Assembly: GCA_944372505.1 (NCBI GenBank)
Contig: CALVZK010000001.1
Location: 449,185 to 487,435, forward strand
Direction of reading: 5' to 3'
DNA: 38,251 nucleotides
Source of the DNA: an uncultured Clostridia bacterium
GTDB lineage: Bacteria; Bacillota; Clostridia; Christensenellales; UBA1242
Both the position numbers and the translations under genes were made by a program. Positions 32,554 to 38,251 of this stretch are shown here, one piece after another. Numbering within the stretch: the first letter of the stretch is position 1; the number at the start of each line of letters is the position of its first letter. Under the pieces are notes generated by a model that saw only the letters and a list, made by a program, of their open reading frames with translations, was not told the DNA's origin and made no database searches.

Positions 32554-34993
32554 ATACAGTTGTTATATTTATTATTATATTCATTATATAATTTTCATCA
32601 CCCTTTACTGTTATAGAATAATTCCCTTCAATTGCAGATATTAGTTCTCCATTTACCAAGACTTCTATATTATACTGCTCTTCGCTATCTATTAATGACA
32701 AAGAAATTACTGCTTGTTCGTTATAATTACAATCGTATACAAAATATTGACCAAATTTATATACATTTTCATTATTTACTTTTAATGTTGATAAAAGTGA
32801 TTTGTCATTAACTTCAAATTTTAAAGCCACTTTAGTTAATGTTTCAACCAAAGTTAATTTTTCAATATATTTAAAATCATTATTAACTTTTGGGGTAATA
32901 TTATAAGTCAAAGTTGTCCCAGAAATAGAATTTTCAATTTTATAATTAGTTTCATTAGTTGTTTCAATTGTTACTTGATTAAGATATCCTTCGTTTTGGT
33001 TAAAATTGAGTTGAATAGTTTGATAATCTTTACTGTATATTGTCAGCATATTATCTTCGAAAACTACTTTGGAAGGATCATTAGCATTTGTTATTGTAAT
33101 ACCTTGATCAACTGTAATAACTTTAGGATTAACCGTAAACTGATCATTTTCTATCCCTTCATAAGAAATCAAGTAATTTGTTTTTATAATATTATCTATA
33201 AATTCTATAGTTTTTAAAGTATTGTTATTCACGCAATCAAACTGATAATTGCCATTCGTATAAGTATTCCCGTCGATTGTTAATTTTTCCTTGGCATTAA
33301 CAAGACCATTTATAGCTAAATTATTGTCATATACATTGCTACCCGTATATGTCAAAGTAAGTGGTGCTTGATTTATAGTCATTTCCAAATTCAAATAGTC
33401 AATTTTGTTATTATCTACATAGTATCTTGTAGAATGCAAGAAAATTCCACTTTCAATATCAGGGTGATCTAATGAGCAAGTTGCTTTTTGCCCACCATTA
33501 GTAATAGTAGAATTTAAATTGTTTGTATAACTAACAGTAAATCCATCAGTAATAATTTGGTCGTTAACCTTAAAAATCGCACCATAAGCAAATCCATTAT
33601 AAATTACTTCACTGTATTGAAATCCAAAACTTGCATTTTCTATTTTAGTTCCATCAAGGATTGTAATGGTGTCAAGTCCTTTATCTCTTGAAGTATCAAA
33701 TTTTCCTAGAGAAACACTACTGCTTAATTGAAGATAAGTATCGTAAGTAGTTCCCATCTTTGCCTGACTTATTGAATAAATAAAGTCAGTATCATTTGCA
33801 TTATTTTTTGTTATAATGACATTCCCTTCACTGCTTGGATCAAAACTAAATGTATAACCTTCAGGTATAACAGAGACCCCAGCCTCTTCTTGTAAATAAC
33901 TTTCATCAGTTAAATTAACATAAGAATAAATATTTGAAACCGTAAAGTTTGCTCCAGGATTTGTATTTCCACTTCTTCCGACGAAATATAAATGATGCCA
34001 TGAAGCGCCACCAGTATCTTTTGTGTATGTTATTTGATTTGTAACGCTTCCTCCTACGCCATTATAAATCAATCCATTAATGATTACTGCATGATAAGTA
34101 TCGTTAGCAGATTCGGTTGACATATCAGCAACCGCTATGCCATACAAACAGTTTCCATCTTGATCAGCATTGTTGTTATTTATTAAAGAAATATAACCAT
34201 ATCTTTCAACCACAATATTTATTAATTGTGGAGTTTGGCCATCTTGACTATAAGAATCTGATGCAATCATTCCCCATCGAATATAGTTTGCATAACGTTG
34301 GCTTGTTGTTACTGAAATGGTAGTATTTGCTGATTGAGAAATGCTTGAATTTTTAATTATTGAGTTTCCAATCATTCTTCCAGAAAATCCGCCTGAATGA
34401 TTTGAAGAACGACCTGTAGAGCCCAATCCTCCTACTGTACCAAATGAATTGTTAGAATTATATGTTAAATTCACATTTATATTTATATGGCAATTATCAA
34501 TAGTCCCATTTTCTATTGATGCAGCTACTATCCCGCTAAAAATTCCTTCGTTCCCATGTGCTGCATCGTAATCAATAATTACCGTTCTGTCTACTGAAAA
34601 CACAAAATTCATGTTTTTAAGCGTCCCACTTAAATAAGTAGTAAACATGCCAAAATATTTTCTTTCTGACTCGCCTTCCCCTACAACAGTATAACCATCA
34701 GTAAAAGTGATTGTAAAATTTCCACCATTTAATATAGAATTACTATTAATAGACGCTGCTAATGGAGCAACTCCACTCCATCCAAAATTTATATCTGTCG
34801 TCAAAAGAGCATTAGGATTATTTGTTTGAACATTGTCTGTATTCTGTAACCAATCTTTTAGTTGTTGCTCTGTAGAAATTTGGTATTCTCCTTCTGCAAT
34901 TGTAGTGTATGTTAAAGGCATTAAAGAAAAGAGTAAAAACACAACTAGAATATATATTACATTAAAATGTTTTATGTTATTTTTAATTTTCAT
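32552..34993 (-). CDS. Large secreted beta-rich protein with MBG-like repeats
   Basis: 813 residues from ATG 34993, where GGGAGGAG is better spaced than for the ATG at 34999. The N terminus has a typical signal peptide: basic MKIKNNIKH, a hydrophobic core IYILVVFLLFSLMPL, and likely cleavage near TTIA-EG. The first 300 residues are rich in short beta motifs (FGMFTTYLSGTLKN, GNEGIFSGIV, GGFSGRMIGN), like GLUG/beta-helix adhesins. The second half has repeats resembling MBG-type domains (LTLTYTGSNVYDNN, NDQFTVNPK). No LPxTG anchor or transmembrane tail is seen, so it is probably released or held by another wall contact. It lies 24 bases after the PI-PLC gene in the same operon. Confidence 0.75.
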   Translation of the reverse strand: MKIKNNIKHFNVIYILVVFLLFSLMPLTYTTIAEGEYQISTEQQLKDWLQNTDNVQTNNPNALLTTDINFGWSGVAPLAASINSNSILNGGNFTITFTDGYTVVGEGESERKYFGMFTTYLSGTLKNMNFVFSVDRTVIIDYDAAHGNEGIFSGIVAASIENGTIDNCHININVNLTYNSNNSFGTVGGLGSTGRSSNHSGGFSGRMIGNSIIKNSSISQSANTTISVTTSQRYANYIRWGMIASDSYSQDGQTPQLINIVVERYGYISLINNNNADQDGNCLYGIAVADMSTESANDTYHAVIINGLIYNGVGGSVTNQITYTKDTGGASWHHLYFVGRSGNTNPGANFTVSNIYSYVNLTDESYLQEEAGVSVIPEGYTFSFDPSSEGNVIITKNNANDTDFIYSISQAKMGTTYDTYLQLSSSVSLGKFDTSRDKGLDTITILDGTKIENASFGFQYSEVIYNGFAYGAIFKVNDQIITDGFTVSYTNNLNSTITNGGQKATCSLDHPDIESGIFLHSTRYYVDNNKIDYLNLEMTINQAPLTLTYTGSNVYDNNLAINGLVNAKEKLTIDGNTYTNGNYQFDCVNNNTLKTIEFIDNIIKTNYLISYEGIENDQFTVNPKVITVDQGITITNANDPSKVVFEDNMLTIYSKDYQTIQLNFNQNEGYLNQVTIETTNETNYKIENSISGTTLTYNITPKVNNDFKYIEKLTLVETLTKVALKFEVNDKSLLSTLKVNNENVYKFGQYFVYDCNYNEQAVISLSLIDSEEQYNIEVLVNGELISAIEGNYSITVKGDENYIMNIIINITTV

Positions 34994-35017
34994 ATTCATC
35001 TCCTCCCTTTATGCAAT

Positions 35018-38000
35018 TTACCAACTATCTATTGTGTCAAAATCTATAAGTGCTTTAAATCTTTCAATTTCTGTTGACTTAATTTGATTTTTATAAACAT
35101 TTAAAAATAATACACTTTGAATACCGCTCTGCGCGCTGTCAACCCCATCTAGATCATCTACTACAAAGTCTCTCATTATAACATTTACTTTAGCAAGATT
35201 AGTTGAATTTTTTTTGAGTCCTCTAAAATATTTATTTGCATCATTTCTTATCGATTTTTCTCTGTTAACCAAATTGGATTCTCCATTCCCTGAAGTCAAC
35301 TGTGTTTGTAAGACAAAAATTTTATTATATTGATCTTCCTTAAAATTATTGAAGTATGTTGGCCATATACCTATTAAAGCACTAGCACTTGATATATGAG
35401 TACTTCTCTCATATTCACTTCTTAAATTTTCAGTTCTTTTATACATCCAGTTGTGTCCATCAAAGTTTGGGGAAGTTACCCCGCTTAATTGCGAACTGTC
35501 GTCTTGTGCAATTACAATAAAGTTTACACCCCACTGTCTTAGTTGTCCCATAGTCAAACTAGAATAATTTGTGGCTTTGTCTTTTGTAAGCATTTTGCCA
35601 GATAAACTTTTTTCGATCATTGGCACAACTTGAATTTCAAAATCATTCCAAAGATGCTGGAAGTCAAGAATAATTATTTCGCTAGGATTTTCATTGACAA
35701 ATCTCAACATATCGTTTAAAGCAGTAGAGAACTCAATACCAGTCCCATTGTTATCGTGTATTTTATCTCCAGAATTAGCATGTATACAACGAACTATTTC
35801 ATTATATTCGGCAACTCTCATATCAAAATATCGTACACCGCCTGTAAGTTGATCGTAAAATCCACTGCTTTGAGTATGCAAGTTTTCTGCAGTTATGCTC
35901 TTAGTTCCTGCATCATGAGAGCCTGGCATAACTACATCTACGAATAATGTTTCGTCACTTATATAACTCATCCAATTTTGATAAACACCTGTTTTAAATG
36001 CACTTGCTTCAATTATAATCGTTGGTTGATTATCTTGTATCTCCCATTCATTGTTCCAATAAATTTCATTTTGAGAAATACTTAATTCACTCCAGCCATT
36101 CGGTTTATTGGAAAACTCGGTATAAACAATTAACGCAGAATTTAAAGAATAATCGTTTAGAATAGTTACATTGTCTGGAATAATAATATTTTGTAGATTA
36201 GAAGATAACTTTGCAAGAGATCTAGACAGACTGTTTTCTCCCCCAAAAGCATAGTTTTCAATCTCATTTACAAAACTTGGTACAGAAAATGTATTTGCTG
36301 TTTTTCCATTTGCATATAGCAAAAGTTTTGTCAAGTTTTTATTATAAAGATCCCCTTCATATGAAGCGTAATTTAAATTATCTTCACTGACGCTATAATT
36401 TTCAATATAACAATTTTCAAATGCTCCATTTTCTATAGATACTACACTTGAAGGTATATATACTGATGTCAATCCTGTATTTGCAAATGCGTTAGTTCCA
36501 ATTATAATGACTTTCTCTCCTATATTGAACGAAGTTAATGAACTGCAACCTTCGAAAGCACTTTCTGGTATTGAATATATTTGATCAAGCCCAATAATAT
36601 TAGTAAGCAAATCATCATTTGCAAAAGCTGCTGCCCCAATGTATTCTATTTCACCATTAAATGTAATTATAGTAACATCACTCATATTAGAAAAGCCATT
36701 TTCTGCAACTTCTGATACATTTGCTTTGCCATTTTCTAATGTTGTATAAGTTGATGGGACTATAATGTTGGTTTCTGTAGTAGAACCTTTATCTACAATA
36801 TAATAACCATCTAAACCACTATAAACAAAATTTAGACCTGCAGAAAAGTTTTCTTCATCATATAAAGCATAAAATTCTATATTTGAAGCACCAATCGTAG
36901 ATGGAACTTCTTGGTTCCAACCTGTAAAATTATAATTTATACCTGAAACATTATCACTTGCTCTAATTACGTTAGTAGGTGCGACAATATTAGTTCCATA
37001 ATTGACAGTTTCCTGTTTCAATATGTCTCCACCTTGATATCTGTAAAAAGTATAGGTGTATTGATTTATTTGCCATTTTGCTGTGTAATTAAGATCTCCT
37101 GTAGTACCTTTTAAAACTGTAACTAAAACTTCAGGCTGCCCTACACCATCTTTTGACCAGCCAAGGAAGTTGTGTCCTTCTTTTGTTGGAGTTGGCAAGA
37201 CAAAATTTTCATCTTCTATTGTATATGTTGATTTATAATCTCCTGAAATTTGACCACCATCAAGATTTAAATCAATATTGTAGGATGTTGCCACCCAGTG
37301 AGCATACAAAGTTATATTTGTAGTAATTAATGTCATTTCATTAATTGGTTCGCCACCACTCAATTGCGTAAACCAGCCAACAAAATCATATCCTTCAAAG
37401 GTTGGAATTGGAAGCGTCCCTATTTTACTGCCATATTCTTTAGTTATATTCTCTACTTCACTTCCTCCATTACTATTAAAAGTAACAGTATAACTATTCC
37501 TAGTTTCTATAAATTGTGCTGTGTATGTAGTATCTTCAGTTGCTACAACAATTTTAGGGTCCCAATCAGAGAAAGTATAAGTAAATTCCTCTGTTTTATC
37601 TTTTGTTGGAGTCTCTCCAGTATAAGTTGGTTTTTGTCCATGGATTACTTCGGTTTGCAATAAAGGTGTTCCATCATAATTATTCCATGTTATTGTGTAT
37701 GTATTTAATACTACACCTTCGACGGTAACAATTTGATTTTCAGTAATGTTTAAAATGGTATAATAGCCTTCTTCAATTGAAATTTCATTGTTATTTGACT
37801 TAACTACAACACTACTTTGAGTATATCCATCATTAAGAACAACTCTAAATCTAAAAGATTGCCCATGATTTACTATAGTTCCATCACTTTCTATAGTATA
37901 CCCCTCGCCAGTTGGAAGAGTAACTGTGTATACATTAATTTCTTCACTATAAGATATTGTTACATCCCCACTAACAACAATTGAGCAAGGAGATTCTTTT

Positions 38001-38251
38001 TCTTCATCGTTAACTTTAAAACTTGTTTTGTGATATCCTTCAGTTTCTTGATAAGAAATATTTAAAGTTTTGCCATATTCAACTTTATCACCGCTATTAA
38101 TTTCTTGCTCATCTACCATAACTGTAACATTTTTATTATTAAAAATGATTGTATAACTTCTTAATATTGGGGTGTAAGTTGCCTTATATGTTGCATTTTC
38201 TGTCGCTACAACAACTTCCGGCTCCCAACCTGCAAATTCATAATCATATTG
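35018..38251 (-). CDS. Secreted-type multidomain protein: InlB-like repeats, leucine-rich repeats and PI-PLC domain (5' end cut)
   Basis: The frame stays open to the edge of the window, so 1077 residues are visible and the start, with any signal peptide, lies outside. Residues about 1-420 are InlB-type (Listeria-Bacteroides) repeats, with repeats of the form YTVTFNSNGG, GYDFVGWF and LYAHW. About 470-740 are BspA-like leucine-rich repeats (IPESAFEGCSSLTSF, IIGTNAFANTGLTSVYIPSS). From about 760 there is a PI-PLC X-type domain: H779 and D780 in MPGSHDAG, D810 and R812 in RYFDMRVAE, H824 in CIHANSG, and NPSEIIILDF. These match the His32, Asp33, Asp67, Arg69 and His82 positions of Bacillus cereus PI-PLC with similar spacing. 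It probably cleaves, or binds, phosphatidylinositol or GPI-type substrates outside the cell. No C-terminal anchor is seen. Confidence 0.85.
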   Translation of the reverse strand, partial: QYDYEFAGWEPEVVVATENATYKATYTPILRSYTIIFNNKNVTVMVDEQEINSGDKVEYGKTLNISYQETEGYHKTSFKVNDEEKESPCSIVVSGDVTISYSEEINVYTVTLPTGEGYTIESDGTIVNHGQSFRFRVVLNDGYTQSSVVVKSNNNEISIEEGYYTILNITENQIVTVEGVVLNTYTITWNNYDGTPLLQTEVIHGQKPTYTGETPTKDKTEEFTYTFSDWDPKIVVATEDTTYTAQFIETRNSYTVTFNSNGGSEVENITKEYGSKIGTLPIPTFEGYDFVGWFTQLSGGEPINEMTLITTNITLYAHWVATSYNIDLNLDGGQISGDYKSTYTIEDENFVLPTPTKEGHNFLGWSKDGVGQPEVLVTVLKGTTGDLNYTAKWQINQYTYTFYRYQGGDILKQETVNYGTNIVAPTNVIRASDNVSGINYNFTGWNQEVPSTIGASNIEFYALYDEENFSAGLNFVYSGLDGYYIVDKGSTTETNIIVPSTYTTLENGKANVSEVAENGFSNMSDVTIITFNGEIEYIGAAAFANDDLLTNIIGLDQIYSIPESAFEGCSSLTSFNIGEKVIIIGTNAFANTGLTSVYIPSSVVSIENGAFENCYIENYSVSEDNLNYASYEGDLYNKNLTKLLLYANGKTANTFSVPSFVNEIENYAFGGENSLSRSLAKLSSNLQNIIIPDNVTILNDYSLNSALIVYTEFSNKPNGWSELSISQNEIYWNNEWEIQDNQPTIIIEASAFKTGVYQNWMSYISDETLFVDVVMPGSHDAGTKSITAENLHTQSSGFYDQLTGGVRYFDMRVAEYNEIVRCIHANSGDKIHDNNGTGIEFSTALNDMLRFVNENPSEIIILDFQHLWNDFEIQVVPMIEKSLSGKMLTKDKATNYSSLTMGQLRQWGVNFIVIAQDDSSQLSGVTSPNFDGHNWMYKRTENLRSEYERSTHISSASALIGIWPTYFNNFKEDQYNKIFVLQTQLTSGNGESNLVNREKSIRNDANKYFRGLKKNSTNLAKVNVIMRDFVVDDLDGVDSAQSGIQSVLFLNVYKNQIKSTEIERFKALIDFDTIDSW

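Noticed and set aside
1..38251. CRISPR array, insertion sequence or prophage
   Set aside because: No regularly spaced direct repeats, transposase, integrase or phage structural genes were seen.
1..38251. Reassignment of TGA (mycoplasma-like code)
   Set aside because: TGA ends sufC, the permease and other genes at sensible places, and Trp positions use TGG.

Overview
The window looks like chromosome of a low-GC, Gram-positive-type bacterium (Bacillota, probably an uncultured host-associated Clostridia-like lineage). The reasons are very AT-rich non-coding DNA, AGGAGG-type ribosome binding sites, TTGACA/TATAAT promoters, the Firmicutes-style rpoZ-priA-def-fmt-rlmN-rsgA-rpe block, and secreted proteins with InlB-type and BspA-type repeats. 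TGA is used as an ordinary stop, so a mycoplasma-type code is not indicated. The taxonomic placement is inference from gene content; no 16S gene is present.

Layout. (1) 1-7212, minus strand: rpoZ, priA, def, fmt, rlmN, rsgA, rpe and a truncated membrane-protein gene, i.e. transcription, replication restart, translation start and ribosome maturation; an almost pure A+T tract separates def from fmt. (2) 7236-11282, minus: pyruvate phosphate dikinase, recO with a small YqzL-like gene in front, and a 45-residue Cys-containing peptide gene. (3) 11383-13519, plus: tRNA-Val(UAC), a short HAD phosphatase, tRNA-Ser(GCU) and a SAM methyltransferase, with clear promoters in front of both tRNAs and the HAD gene. 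(4) 13679-16487, plus: two unusually GC-rich hairpins, then a two-gene type II restriction-modification unit (putative endonuclease overlapping a C5-cytosine methyltransferase). (5) 16560-19701: a membrane-anchored beta-helix/leucine-rich-repeat surface protein and a 700-base AT-rich gap holding a gene remnant. (6) 19702-25873: ADP-ribosylglycohydrolase (plus), then minus-strand nrnA, an MFS-type permease, an M24 peptidase, a Nudix hydrolase and two small unknown proteins. (7) 26050-31784, plus: formate-tetrahydrofolate ligase, a two-gene SufC/SufB-like iron-sulfur assembly operon, and an ABC exporter pair. (8) 31787-38251, minus: a two-TM protein, then a pair of large secreted proteins, the upstream one carrying a phosphatidylinositol-phospholipase-C-type domain behind InlB-like and leucine-rich repeats.

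Points of note: the PI-PLC/InlB/BspA fusion with its secreted partner; a minimal SufCB-like operon whose promoter predicts a leaderless mRNA; similar leaderless or near-leaderless layouts at three other genes; a 45-residue Cys-containing peptide gene with its own RBS and terminator; an R-M unit of unassigned endonuclease family bordered by GC-rich hairpins; and terminators folded over the stop codons. I saw no CRISPR array, insertion sequence, prophage or origin.
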